From Amycolatopsis acidicola (GTDB taxonomy: Bacteria > Actinomycetota > Actinomycetes > Mycobacteriales > Pseudonocardiaceae), in contig NZ_VMNW02000023.1 of NCBI RefSeq assembly GCF_007713735.2, positions 37,478 through 101,477 on the forward strand: a stretch of 64,000 bases of DNA, written 5' to 3'. The position numbers and the translations under genes are program-made. Positions 25,414-33,794 of this stretch are shown piece after piece (positions within the stretch are counted from its first letter, which is position 1; each line of letters opens with the position of its first letter). The notes beneath the pieces were generated by a model that searched no databases, was not told where the DNA came from, and was given only the letters and a program-made list of their open reading frames with translations.

Positions 25414-26517
25414 ATGCCCGGCAAGGGTTTCCACCTGAACACCCCGGATCTGCGCTCGGCGGGGTCGTCGCTGAACTCGTTCTCCGAGCGGCTGAAGGGG
25501 CACAACTCCCGGCTGGAGAGCGTCGGCGGCAAGGTGTCGGCGAACGGGCGCCGGGACAAGTCCGGGGTCGGGTCCAAGATCAGCGGTTTCGCCGACAAGG
25601 CCACCGACGTGTTCCGCAAGTTCCTCGGCGAGTCCTCGCGGGTCACCGGCCAGTCCGGCAAGAACCTGCACAAGGGCGCCGACGACCTGGACAAGACGGA
25701 AGACTCGCACGTCAGCACCATCAAGAAGCTGCACACCGACGCCAAGATCCCGGACAAACTCGCCACCATCAAGGAAGAGCCGCGGGTCCGCTTCGACGAG
25801 GACGCGAAGAAGCACGACGGCGGCGGAAAGTACCAGCCCCCGGCGAAGAACGACGCGACGAACCCGGAGAAAACGGGTGCCGGCACCCAGCACCTGACCA
25901 GTGGCGAAAGCTCGAACACGCACCCGCTCAAGACGAAGCTCGACGAGAACGACGATCCGCATCTGACGAAGGTGTCCGAGCAACAGGGCAAGGACCTCAA
26001 CAGGCCGGGGGCCTTCTCCAAGAAGAACCGGCCCGGCATGGCGAGCTCGCTGCAGACCGGCGACCAGAACCTCGCCCACAGCAGTATGAAGAAGGGCACC
26101 CCGAAGCGGCACAAGCTCGTGGACCAGGTGCTGGACGAGCTGGCCACCCGCGACGAGAAGGGTGAGCTGCACCCGACCGGCATCGGCCCGGTCGGCAAGG
26201 GGCACGGCCGCTGCGCCGAGGTCGGGTCCATCTCCGACTACCTGCACAAGGTCGACCCGGACGGCCGGTGGACCGTCGAGGACGCGCGGAACCACTTCGA
26301 GCACGTCGGCGGCGCGACCGACGCGCACCGGCCGGGCGCGGACGAGCACTCGGCGATCGAGACCCCGCCGTGCGACAGCTGCAGCTACCTGACGAACCGG
26401 CTCGGGATCCACTCGATGGACTCGCAGACCGGAGAGGGTGACAACAAGGATCTGCTGAAGGACTACGACTGGGACAAGCGCAGCGAGACCCCCGGCCGGA
26501 TCGGCAAGGGCGCCTGA
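25414..26517 (+). CDS. Polymorphic toxin with YwqJ-like deaminase domain
   Basis: A 367-residue protein. An N-terminal helical, WXG-like region (GFHLNTPDLRSAGSSLNSF) leads to a long, charged, low-complexity linker (about residues 110-225). A C-terminal nucleic-acid-deaminase-type domain contains the zinc motif in two parts: CAE (Cys267, Glu269, in GHGRCAEVGSISDYL) and PCDSC (Cys320, Cys323, in TPPCDSCSYLTNRLGI). That C-A-E plus PCxxC arrangement is typical of YwqJ-type toxin deaminases. GAGGAGG precedes the ATG. No immunity gene is recognisable on either side. Substrate (base, nucleotide or DNA/RNA) is unknown. Confidence 0.78.
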   Translation: MPGKGFHLNTPDLRSAGSSLNSFSERLKGHNSRLESVGGKVSANGRRDKSGVGSKISGFADKATDVFRKFLGESSRVTGQSGKNLHKGADDLDKTEDSHVSTIKKLHTDAKIPDKLATIKEEPRVRFDEDAKKHDGGGKYQPPAKNDATNPEKTGAGTQHLTSGESSNTHPLKTKLDENDDPHLTKVSEQQGKDLNRPGAFSKKNRPGMASSLQTGDQNLAHSSMKKGTPKRHKLVDQVLDELATRDEKGELHPTGIGPVGKGHGRCAEVGSISDYLHKVDPDGRWTVEDARNHFEHVGGATDAHRPGADEHSAIETPPCDSCSYLTNRLGIHSMDSQTGEGDNKDLLKDYDWDKRSETPGRIGKGA

Positions 26518-26528
26518 GCCGCGCGGCG

Positions 26529-26603
26529 GGTTAGCGGACGGCAAAAACCGCATCGGGTGCCTCAGGGCGGCACTGACCTGCGGCGTTCGCGGGTTAGGCT
26601 GCG
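26529..26603. promoter_or_regulatory. Operator repeats of the two-component system
   Basis: GGTTAGCGGAC at 26529-26539 and a partial copy GGTTAGGCTGC at 26593-26603 precede the response regulator gene. The first matches GGTTAGCGGTC, the complementary half of the palindrome at 28571, upstream of dedA, at 10 of 11 positions. The regulator probably binds both regions. TAGGCT inside the second copy could be a -10, which would give a nearly leaderless transcript. Confidence 0.45.
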
Positions 26604-26606
26604 GTC

Positions 26607-27326
26607 ATGGCGCGGCTGCTGCTGGTTGAGGACGACGCGACGATCGGGGGAGTCCTGGAGTCGAGCCTGCGCAGGCACGGCTACGGGGTCCGCTGGGAAC
26701 GCACCGGCAACGGCGGCCTGGCCGCCGCTTCGGCGCAGGAGTTCGACCTGGTGCTGCTCGATCTGGGCCTGCCCGATCTCGACGGCGTCGAGGTGTGCCG
26801 CCGGATGCGGGCCGGGCAGTCGTCGGCGGTGCTGGTGATCCTGACGGCGCGCCAGGAGGAGATGGACGTCGTGGTCGGCCTGGAGGCCGGCGCCGACGAC
26901 TACCTCACGAAGCCGGTGCGGCTCGGCGAGTTGCTGGCGAGGGTGCGGGCGCACCTGCGGCGTGGCCCGGTCTCCGGGGCCGCCGCCGCGCCGGTCGAGC
27001 TGGGGCCGCTGCGGGTGGACGTGTCCGCCCGGCGGGTGCAGCTGGACGGACGCGACGTTGTGTTGCGTGCCAAGGAGTTCGACCTGCTGGCCCGGCTCGC
27101 CGCGGCGCCGGGGGAGGCCGTGAGCCGGGAGGTCCTGATGCGCGAAGTGTGGGACGCGCACTGGCACGGTTCGACGAAAACCCTCGACGTGCACATCGCG
27201 GCGCTGCGCCGCAAGCTGGCCGAGGCGGCGCCCGGTCAGGAGCCGCGGATCTCGACCCTCCGCGGGCACGGGTACCGGCTGGAGTGGCCAGGGGAGGATC
27301 CGTGCGCAAGCGGATCGTCGCGCTGA
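26607..27326 (+). CDS. OmpR/PhoB-family response regulator
   Basis: A 239-residue regulator. The receiver domain starts LLLVEDDATIGG, with phospho-acceptor Asp52 in LLDLGLPDLDG, Thr in LTARQEE and Lys in LTKPVRLGE. A winged-helix DNA-binding domain follows from about residue 125 (LRAKEFDLLARLAAAPGEAV, then TLDVHIAALRRKL and RISTLRGHGYRLEW). It overlaps the kinase gene by 25 bp. The short leader and nearby GGTTAG repeats suggest autoregulation. Confidence 0.95.
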   Translation: MARLLLVEDDATIGGVLESSLRRHGYGVRWERTGNGGLAAASAQEFDLVLLDLGLPDLDGVEVCRRMRAGQSSAVLVILTARQEEMDVVVGLEAGADDYLTKPVRLGELLARVRAHLRRGPVSGAAAAPVELGPLRVDVSARRVQLDGRDVVLRAKEFDLLARLAAAPGEAVSREVLMREVWDAHWHGSTKTLDVHIAALRRKLAEAAPGQEPRISTLRGHGYRLEWPGEDPCASGSSR

Positions 27327-28576
27327 CGATCGCCGCGGCGGTCCTCGCGATCAGCCTGTTCGGGCTGCCGCTGGCGGCCGGGGTGGCGAAGTACTTCGTC
27401 GACGACCAGTGGGCGGACCTCGAGCGCGCCGCCGACTCCGCGGCGTTGCAGATCGCGGACACCCTCGCCGACAACCCGGGATCGCTGCAGTTGCCGGGCA
27501 CGCACGACCACATCGACCTGGCCGTGTACGCGCCGGACGGGCGCCTGCTGGCCGGGAACGGGCCCGCGACGGCGGACCAGATCGTCGGCGAGGCGCTCAG
27601 CGGCAAACCGGCGCAGGACGACCTCGATCTGGCGTACGCGATCCCGGTCACCGACGGCGGCGCGCTCGTCGGCGTCGTGCGTACCGCGACCAGCAATCTG
27701 GCGCTGTACAGCCGGATCGGGCTCGCCTGGCTCGTGATGCTCGGGCTGGCGGTCGCCGCGCTCGCGCTGACCTGGCTCGTCTCGCGGTGGCTGGCGGCCC
27801 GGCTCGCGCGTCCGCTGGAGGAGCTGTCCGCCACCGCAAGACGCTTGGGGGAAGGGGATTTCACGGTGCGGGCCGGGCGCGTGGGCGTGCCGGAGATCGA
27901 CTCCGTCGCGACGTCGCTGGACACCACGGCGGAACGGATCGGGGACACCCTCGGCCGGGAACGCGCCTTTTCGGCGAACGCGTCCCACCAGCTGCGCACG
28001 CCCTTGGCCGGGCTGCGGTTGCAGCTCGAATCGGTGCTCGACGTGCCCGAAGCGGACGCGAGAGGCGTCGTGCAAGACGCCGTCGAAACGGTGGACCGGC
28101 TGGAACGCACGGTGGACGACTTGCTCACGCTGGCCCGCGGGCGGCCGCGAGCGAGTGAGCCCGCGGACCTGACCGCGTTGCTGACGGAGGTCGAACAGGA
28201 CTGGCGCGGTCTGCTCGCCGCGGAGGGCCGGGAGCTGCGCGTCGTGCGGGAAGACCCGCCCGCGCCCTGGGCCTCGGAGGAGGCGATCCGGCAGATTCTG
28301 GTGGTATTGCTGGACAATGCCCTCCGGCACGGGCAGGGCGCGGTGGAGGTGGTGGCGCGCGACTTCAGTGGCGTGCTGGCGGTGGACGTGGGCGACCAGG
28401 GTTCGGTGAACGAGGACGGCATGGCGCTGTTCGCGCGGCGGGGGAACGGGATCGGGCTCGCGCTGGCCCGGAGTCTCGCCGAGGCGGAAGGCGGCCGCCT
28501 GAGCCTGGCGAGGCCTTCGCCGACGAAGTTCACGCTGCACCTGCCGTGTGATGACCCGGGGCTTGCCGTCGGTTAG
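27302..28576 (+). CDS. Sensor histidine kinase
   Basis: A 424-residue membrane kinase. TM1 (ALTIAAAVLAISLFGLPLAAG) is followed by an extracytoplasmic sensor of about 110 residues, TM2 (LAWLVMLGLAVAALALTWLV), a HAMP linker (RPLEELSATARRLGEGDF), HisKA with His229 in SHQLRTPLAGL, and an HATPase_c domain with a shortened ATP lid (NALRHGQGAV, VGDQGSVNEDG, GNGIGLALARSLAEAEGG). GTG 27302 is the start, inside the regulator gene. The signal is unknown. Placement before dedA-uppP suggests envelope stress. Confidence 0.93.
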   Translation: MRKRIVALTIAAAVLAISLFGLPLAAGVAKYFVDDQWADLERAADSAALQIADTLADNPGSLQLPGTHDHIDLAVYAPDGRLLAGNGPATADQIVGEALSGKPAQDDLDLAYAIPVTDGGALVGVVRTATSNLALYSRIGLAWLVMLGLAVAALALTWLVSRWLAARLARPLEELSATARRLGEGDFTVRAGRVGVPEIDSVATSLDTTAERIGDTLGRERAFSANASHQLRTPLAGLRLQLESVLDVPEADARGVVQDAVETVDRLERTVDDLLTLARGRPRASEPADLTALLTEVEQDWRGLLAAEGRELRVVREDPPAPWASEEAIRQILVVLLDNALRHGQGAVEVVARDFSGVLAVDVGDQGSVNEDGMALFARRGNGIGLALARSLAEAEGGRLSLARPSPTKFTLHLPCDDPGLAVG

Positions 28577-28589
28577 CCGACCGCTAACC
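28571..28589. promoter_or_regulatory. Palindromic operator upstream of dedA-uppP
   Basis: GGTTAGC-CGACC-GCTAACC is a perfect 7-bp inverted repeat that overlaps the end of the kinase gene and lies 22 bp before the dedA GTG. Its complementary half reads GGTTAGCGGTC, nearly identical to the repeat upstream of the response regulator. It could alternatively be a small hairpin, but the shared sequence favours an operator. Confidence 0.5.
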
Positions 28590-28611
28590 CGGCCCCGGCG
28601 AGACTGCTCGT

Positions 28612-29253
28612 GTGCACTTACTCGCCTTGAACCCGCTGGACCCGCACAGCCTGCTGGCCACCTTCGGCCCGCTCGGCGTGGCGGCCGTCCTGTTCGCCGA
28701 AACCGGTTTGCTGATCGGGTTCTTCCTCCCCGGTGACTCGTTGCTGTTCACCGCCGGCCTGTTGTGCGCGACCACCGCGGACGCCACGCTGCATCTGTCG
28801 CTGCCGTGGGTGCTCGTCGCGGCCGCGGCGGGAGCGCTGCTCGGCGCGCAGACGGGCTACCTGATCGGCCGCCGCGCCGGGCCCGCCCTGCTCGACCGCG
28901 CGGATCGGCCACGCCTGCGCGCCGCGACCGAGCGGGCGCGCGAGGCCTTGGACGGTTACGGCGTCGGCAAAGCGGTGGTGCTCGCACGGTTCATCCCCCT
29001 CGTGCGGACGGTGCTCAACCCGCTGGCCGGGGCGCTGCGGGTGCCCGCGCGCACGTTCACCGTCTGGCAGGTGGCCGGCGGGCTGGTGTGGTCGCTGGGC
29101 GTCACGCTCGCCGGATACCTGCTGGGCAGCCAGATCCCGGGTATCGACACCTATCTGCTGCCGATCATCGCCGTGATCGTGGTGCTGTCGCTGATCCCCG
29201 TCGCCCGTGAATTCCTGCGCGGCCGCCGGAAAACTCAGGAGAACCGCCGATGA
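28612..29253 (+). CDS. DedA family membrane protein
   Basis: A 213-residue DedA (SNARE-associated) membrane protein: FAETGLLIGFFLPGDSLLFTAG is the family hallmark, followed by GALLGAQTGYLIGRRAG and the re-entrant FIPLVRTVLNPLAGALRVPARTF segment. DedA members include undecaprenyl-phosphate flippases (UptA type). The GTG start lies 22 bp after the candidate operator, and the stop overlaps the uppP ATG by 4 bp, so the two are translated together. This fits a lipid-carrier recycling module. Confidence 0.9.
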   Translation: MHLLALNPLDPHSLLATFGPLGVAAVLFAETGLLIGFFLPGDSLLFTAGLLCATTADATLHLSLPWVLVAAAAGALLGAQTGYLIGRRAGPALLDRADRPRLRAATERAREALDGYGVGKAVVLARFIPLVRTVLNPLAGALRVPARTFTVWQVAGGLVWSLGVTLAGYLLGSQIPGIDTYLLPIIAVIVVLSLIPVAREFLRGRRKTQENRR

Positions 29254-30194
29254 GCCTGGACTATCTCGAAGCCGTTGTCGTGGGCGCCTTCCAGGGCGTC
29301 ACCGAGCTTTTCCCCGTGTCCAGCCTGGGGCACAGCGTGCTGATCCCGGCGCTCGTCGGCGGGCGGTGGGCGCGGGATCTCGACGTGTCCGCACCGGAAT
29401 CCCCGTATCTGGCGTTCATCGTCGGCCTGCACGTCGCGACCGCGGCGGCGCTGCTGGTGTTCTTCCGGCGGGACTGGATCCGCATCTTCGGCGGGTTCTT
29501 CAGCTCGGTGCGGTATCGCCGGGTCGAAACCCCGGCGGAACGGCTCGCGTGGCTGATCATCCTGGCCACGATCCCCGTCGGGATCGCCGGGCTGCTGCTG
29601 GAGCACGTGTTCCGCACGGTGCTCGGCAAACCGTTGCCCGCGGCGATCTTCCTGATGGTGAACGGCCTGGTGCTCTACCTCGGTGAGCGGCTGCGGCGCC
29701 GCGCCGAACCGGAGCCCGCCGCCGGCGTGGACCCGCCCACGGAGGTGTTCGCCGCCGTGGACGCGCGGACCGTGGTCATGCCCGCCGTGGCGGAGTCCGC
29801 GGACGACCGGCTGGCGCGGATGCCGGCCCGCCGGGGCGTGCTGATCGGCGCGGCGCAGATTCTGGCTCTGCTGCCCGGAATCTCCCGGTCCGGTGCCACG
29901 ATGGTCGCCGGGCTGACCCGCGGACTGTCCCATGAGGACGCTGCCCGGTTCTCCTTTTTGCTGGCCACGCCCGTGATCCTCGCGGCGGGGGCGGTCAAGG
30001 TGCCGGACCTGGTGGGGCCGCTGAGCACCGGGATCCACGGGCAGATCCTCGCGGGCAGCGTCGCTTCGTTCGTGAGCGCGTACGTGGCGGTGCGGTTTTT
30101 GACGCGGTACTTCCACACCCGCACCCTCACGCCGTTCGCCATCTACTGCGGGCTGGCCGGGCTGGGGAGCGCGTTGTGGCTCACTCTGGCCTGA
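29250..30194 (+). CDS. uppP: Undecaprenyl-diphosphatase
   Basis: A 314-residue BacA/UppP integral membrane phosphatase, which dephosphorylates undecaprenyl diphosphate to recycle the peptidoglycan lipid carrier and can confer bacitracin tolerance. It shows the two family motifs: QGVTELFPVSSLGHS, an (E/Q)xxxE type motif, and LPGISRSGATMVAGL, the PGxSRSxxT motif. It is longer than the E. coli enzyme (273 residues) because of a hydrophilic insert at about residues 150-195. It is coupled to dedA and followed by a terminator-like hairpin. Confidence 0.95.
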   Translation: MSLDYLEAVVVGAFQGVTELFPVSSLGHSVLIPALVGGRWARDLDVSAPESPYLAFIVGLHVATAAALLVFFRRDWIRIFGGFFSSVRYRRVETPAERLAWLIILATIPVGIAGLLLEHVFRTVLGKPLPAAIFLMVNGLVLYLGERLRRRAEPEPAAGVDPPTEVFAAVDARTVVMPAVAESADDRLARMPARRGVLIGAAQILALLPGISRSGATMVAGLTRGLSHEDAARFSFLLATPVILAAGAVKVPDLVGPLSTGIHGQILAGSVASFVSAYVAVRFLTRYFHTRTLTPFAIYCGLAGLGSALWLTLA

Positions 30195-30196
30195 GT

Positions 30197-30215
30197 GGCC
30201 GGTGATCGTCCGGCC
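30197..30215 (+). terminator. Hairpin after uppP
   Basis: GGCCGG (30197-30202) pairs with CCGGCC (30210-30215) around TGATCGT, starting three bases after the uppP stop. It is a compact GC stem without a T-run. Confidence 0.5.
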
Positions 30216-30259
30216 CCTGGTGTTGGATGGAGCCAGCCACGACCAGACCGGGAGGCCCT

Positions 30260-31510
30260 GTGCAGCGCATCGTCCTGACCAACGCGGTCGTTTTCGACGG
30301 GCGGTCGCCCGAGCTCCGGGAAACGGACGTCCTCGTCGAGGGCGAGACGATCACCCGGATCGAGCCCGGCATCGCGAAGGAGGAGGCGGGGCCGGACACC
30401 GAGGTCTTCGACGTGCGCGGCCGCACCCTCATGCCGGGCCTCATCGACGCCCACACGCACGCCTACCTCACCGAGATCGACCCGATCGCGACCGACCGCC
30501 TGCCCTTCAGCTACGTCGCCCACGACGCGCGGCGGAAACTGGAGGAGTCCCTCAACCGCGGCTACACCACGGTGCGCGACGTCGGCGGAGGCGACTACGG
30601 CCTCGCGATGGCGGTCGAGCGCGGGCTGATCAACGGGCCGCGCGTGTTCTACTGCGGCCCCGCGCTCAGCCAGACCGGCGGCCACGGCGACATGCGGCCC
30701 CCGGGCGAGGTCGGCGACCACGTGTGCGGCGCGACCTACCACGGGCACGTCACGCAGGTCGTCGACGGCCCGCACGAGCTGCGCCGCGTGATCCGCGAGC
30801 AGATCAGGAACGGCGCCTCGTTCATCAAGCTCATGGTTTCCGGCGGGGTCGCGAGCCCCGGCGACGACCTGACCGCCGCGCAGTACTCCGACGAGGAGAT
30901 CCTCGCGGCGGTCGACGAGACACGGCGCAGCGGCAAGTACGTCACCGCGCACGTGCATCCCGACGACGCCGTCCGCCGCGCCATCGAACTCGGCATCCCC
31001 TGCCTGGAACACGCGAGCCTGATCACCGCCCCGACAGCGGCCCTCGCCGCCGAAACCGGGACGAACATAGTGCCGACGCTCGCCGTGATCTTCGCGCTGC
31101 AGCGCTTCGGCGCGGACCGGGGCTTTCCCCAGGCGTCACTGGACAAACTGGCGCGGATCCAGGACACAGCGCTCGCCGGTGTGGAGACGATGGTGCGGGC
31201 CGGCGTGACGCTCGGCCTCGGTTCCGACCTGCTCGGCTCGCTCGACCGCTACCAGACGCTCGAGCTCGAAAGCCGCGGCAAGGTGCAGCCCGCGCCGGAC
31301 GTCCTGGCCTCGGCCACGTCGGTCAACGCCGGGATCCTCGGCGCCGGTGACGTGCTCGGCCGGGTCGAGGTGGGCTACCTCGCCGACCTGATCGTGGTCG
31401 ACGGCCGCCCCACCGAAGACCTCTCCGTCCTCGACGACGACGGTTCCCGGGTGGACGCGGTCCTGAAGAACGGTTCCTGGGTCAAACGGCGGGCGACCGT
31501 GCCATCATGA
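30260..31510 (+). CDS. Metal-dependent amidohydrolase (imidazolonepropionase/prolidase-like)
   Basis: A 416-residue amidohydrolase: LMPGLIDAHTHAYL supplies the HxH metal ligands. A FIKLMVSGGVASPGDD stretch gives the carboxylated-Lys position. VTAHVHPDDAVRRAI and CLEHASLI give further His ligands, and GVTLGLGSDLLGSL the catalytic Asp. This pattern is that of the imidazolonepropionase-like group that includes Xaa-Pro/Arg-peptide hydrolases; the substrate is not certain. I chose GTG 30260 because GGAGG precedes it by about five bases; an ATG at 30227 is in frame but lacks a ribosome binding site. Confidence 0.88.
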   Translation: MQRIVLTNAVVFDGRSPELRETDVLVEGETITRIEPGIAKEEAGPDTEVFDVRGRTLMPGLIDAHTHAYLTEIDPIATDRLPFSYVAHDARRKLEESLNRGYTTVRDVGGGDYGLAMAVERGLINGPRVFYCGPALSQTGGHGDMRPPGEVGDHVCGATYHGHVTQVVDGPHELRRVIREQIRNGASFIKLMVSGGVASPGDDLTAAQYSDEEILAAVDETRRSGKYVTAHVHPDDAVRRAIELGIPCLEHASLITAPTAALAAETGTNIVPTLAVIFALQRFGADRGFPQASLDKLARIQDTALAGVETMVRAGVTLGLGSDLLGSLDRYQTLELESRGKVQPAPDVLASATSVNAGILGAGDVLGRVEVGYLADLIVVDGRPTEDLSVLDDDGSRVDAVLKNGSWVKRRATVPS

Positions 31511-31514
31511 CCCG

Positions 31515-31970
31515 ATGACGAGGTGGCGGGACGTCGAGCAGGCGGAGCCGGAGTTCGCGAAGCGGGTGCGGTCGTTGTTCGACGCCCACCGGCACAAGAC
31601 GATCGCGACCGTGCGGGCGGACGGGGCGCCGCGGATTTCCGGGATCGAGACGGTCTTCGAGGACGGCGAACTGTCCTTCGGCTCGATGCCGTCCGCGCGC
31701 AAGGGCGCGGACCTCGAACGCGACCCGCGCTTCGCCCTGCACAGTGCCACCGTGGATCCCGTCGAGGGCTCGGAGGCGTTGTGGCCGGGCGAAGCCAAGA
31801 TCTCCGGCCGCGCCATCGCCGCCGGGAAGATCACAGACGGGCCGGACGGGGACAAGTTCCTCGCCGACATCGCCGAGGTCGTGCACACCCACCTGAACCC
31901 CGAGGCCACCCTGCTCGTCGTCGAATGGTGGACACCGGCGCACGGGCTGCGGAAAGCCGAACGCGCGTAA
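31515..31970 (+). CDS. Pyridoxamine 5'-phosphate oxidase-family protein
   Basis: A 151-residue split-barrel flavin-binding protein: HKTIATVRADGAPRISGIET, FGSMPSARKGADLERDPRFAL and the GEAKISGRAIA strand are typical of the F420/FMN-binding PPOX-like family common in actinobacteria. These proteins act as flavin- or F420-dependent oxidoreductases or as haem and ligand binders. It starts 4 bp after the amidohydrolase stop and has no separate ribosome binding site, so it is probably translated by coupling. Confidence 0.83.
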   Translation: MTRWRDVEQAEPEFAKRVRSLFDAHRHKTIATVRADGAPRISGIETVFEDGELSFGSMPSARKGADLERDPRFALHSATVDPVEGSEALWPGEAKISGRAIAAGKITDGPDGDKFLADIAEVVHTHLNPEATLLVVEWWTPAHGLRKAERA

Positions 31971-31976
31971 GGGTTT

Positions 31977-32843
31977 TCAGGCGAAGATCCGCTCGGCCGC
32001 CGCGACGAGGCGGTCGAGTTTGCGGCGCTGGTCGTCCCACGTCATCGGCGAGCGCGCGAAGCCGCAGTGCGGGCTGATCGCCAGGTTTTCCATCGGGACG
32101 AACGTCGCGGCTTCGTCCACGCGGCGCGCGAGCGAGTCCACCGATTCGGGTTCCGGGGTTTGCGCCGACATCACGCCCAGCACGACGCGCGCGTCGTCCG
32201 GCACGTGTTTGAGCGGGGCGAAGCTGTCGGTGCGCGCGGGGTCGAAGTCGACCAGCCAGTGGTCCACGGGCAGGGTGGCGAACACGTCGGGCGCGATGTC
32301 GTCGTACCGCCCGCCGCAGAGGTGCATGCTCACCGAGACGCCGCGGTTGCGCAGGCTTTCCGCGGTCAGCAGGTCGGCGTAGACGCAGCGGCGCAGGAAC
32401 TGCCGCGAGTCGGCGAAATCGGTCAGCCTCGGCGCGTCGAGCTGGACCCGGGGGACGCCGGCGTCGGCCAGCGTGTCGGCCTCGGCCTGCAACTCGGCCG
32501 CGGTCTCCCGCACCGCCGGCTCGTGCCGCGCCCCGGCCTGCAGGCGCGCCAGCACGCGCTGGGTCACGTCGGGCAGGCAGACCTTGAACGTCCCGGGCGC
32601 GTAGTCGCGGAGAAAAGCAGCCTCCCGCAAGGAAGAACGCTCACCGGACGCGCGAAGGTACTCGCCGTCGGTGTACTCGCGCAGGCCGCTCTCGTACTGC
32701 AGCGAGAAGGCCAGCAGGACCGACTCCTCCTGGACCCAGCGCAGCTCGTCTTCGCGGATGCGGCCGGCGGCGTGGTCTTCGCGGGCGCGGGCGAGCTTCT
32801 CCGGTGGCAGCAGGCTGCCCACGTGCAGGGCCTTGGACGTCAT
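31977..32843 (-). CDS. Cobalamin-independent methionine synthase-like (MetE C-terminal) protein
   Basis: A 288-residue TIM-barrel protein resembling the catalytic half of MetE and stand-alone homologues. It shows zinc-ligand regions MHLCGGRYDD (His-x-Cys) and ISPHCGFARSP (Cys), and a VVLGVMSAQTPEPESVDSL segment typical of the group. Full MetE is about 750 residues, so the folate-binding N-terminal half is absent. Stand-alone members may use methyl donors other than folate, but the substrate is unknown. It converges with the PPOX gene (6 bp between stops). Confidence 0.8.
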   Translation of the reverse strand: MTSKALHVGSLLPPEKLARAREDHAAGRIREDELRWVQEESVLLAFSLQYESGLREYTDGEYLRASGERSSLREAAFLRDYAPGTFKVCLPDVTQRVLARLQAGARHEPAVRETAAELQAEADTLADAGVPRVQLDAPRLTDFADSRQFLRRCVYADLLTAESLRNRGVSVSMHLCGGRYDDIAPDVFATLPVDHWLVDFDPARTDSFAPLKHVPDDARVVLGVMSAQTPEPESVDSLARRVDEAATFVPMENLAISPHCGFARSPMTWDDQRRKLDRLVAAAERIFA

Positions 32844-32975
32844 ATCAGGCGACCGTAGGGCCCGGCACTGACATCGGGCTGACACGCGGAACCGGCCCCG
32901 ACCGGTCGCGGGTGCGGGTCCGGTCCGGTCGGTGGGACGAGGAACACCGGCCGGGCCGCGGACGTTCACGTGGGC

Positions 32976-33584
32976 ATGACCACCACATTCGCCGTCACCT
33001 GGGACTACCGCTGCCCGTTCGCGCGCAACGCGCACGAGCACATCCTCACCGCGCTCGAAGCGGGCGCCGACTGGGATGTCCGTTTCCTGCCGTACTCGCT
33101 GGGCCAGGGTCACGTCGAGGAGGGGCAGCCCTCGGTGTGGGAGAAACCGGAGCAGGACAAGGGAATCCTCGCGCTGCAGGCCGGGGTCGTGGTGCGCGAC
33201 GAGTTCCCGGCCCGGTTCCGCGACGTGCACCGCGCGCTGTTCGCCGCCCGGCACGACGAGGGGCTGCACCTGGAGGACCGGACGGTGCTGGAGCGCGTGC
33301 TGGAAGCGCAGTCGGTGCCCGCGGCGGAGGTGTTCGCCCACATCGACTCCGGCGACGCGCTCGCGAAGGTCCGCGCCGAGCACGAGCAGTACGTCGGCTC
33401 GCACAAGGTCTGGGGCGTGCCCACGTTCATCGCGGGCGATCAGGCCGTGTTCGTGCGGCTGATGACGCGGGCTCCCGGTGGCGCGGACCCGACGGCTTCG
33501 GTCCGGGCCGTGGAGCGCGTGGTGGACCTGCTGACGGGCTGGCCGGAGCTGAACGAGTTCAAGCACACCTCGGTGCCGCGCTGA
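32976..33584 (+). CDS. DsbA-like thioredoxin-fold oxidoreductase
   Basis: A 202-residue protein of the DsbA / 2-hydroxychromene-2-carboxylate isomerase family: VTWDYRCPFARNAHEHIL at the active-site position, a helical insertion, and the cis-Pro loop KVWGVPTFIAGDQAVFVR. The active site has a single Cys (CPF) rather than CxxC, so a classical dithiol exchange is unlikely and a glutathione or mycothiol-type transferase or isomerase role is more plausible. I used ATG 32976; GTG 32970 is an alternative. The start is leader-poor. Confidence 0.8.
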   Translation: MTTTFAVTWDYRCPFARNAHEHILTALEAGADWDVRFLPYSLGQGHVEEGQPSVWEKPEQDKGILALQAGVVVRDEFPARFRDVHRALFAARHDEGLHLEDRTVLERVLEAQSVPAAEVFAHIDSGDALAKVRAEHEQYVGSHKVWGVPTFIAGDQAVFVRLMTRAPGGADPTASVRAVERVVDLLTGWPELNEFKHTSVPR

Positions 33585-33599
33585 ACGCGCGGCGGGAGC

Positions 33600-33794
33600 T
33601 CAGTGCGCCAGGTCGAACCACAGGTGGGGGATGGACCAGTCGACGTCCCCGGCGGCGGCTTCGGCCTCGGCTTCTTCCTTGGCCCTGAGGTACTCCGGGT
33701 AGAGCTGGGCCGAGCCGCAGTTCAGCGATCCCGCCAGCACCAGTCCGCGGACAAAGTGTCGCCACAGAACTGAAAACACGGTACGTCGCGGCAT
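33600..33794 (-). CDS. Small hypothetical protein with a strong ribosome binding site
   Basis: A 64-residue protein: a basic, hydrophobic N-terminus (RTVFSVLWRHFVRGLVLAG) followed by an acidic Glu/Ala helix (AKEEAEAEAAAGDVDW) and SIPHLWFDLAH. GGAGG sits six bases before the ATG at 33794, which supports translation. The N-terminus could be an amphipathic or short membrane helix. No family is recognised. It converges with the DsbA-like gene. Confidence 0.55.
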   Translation of the reverse strand: MPRRTVFSVLWRHFVRGLVLAGSLNCGSAQLYPEYLRAKEEAEAEAAAGDVDWSIPHLWFDLAH

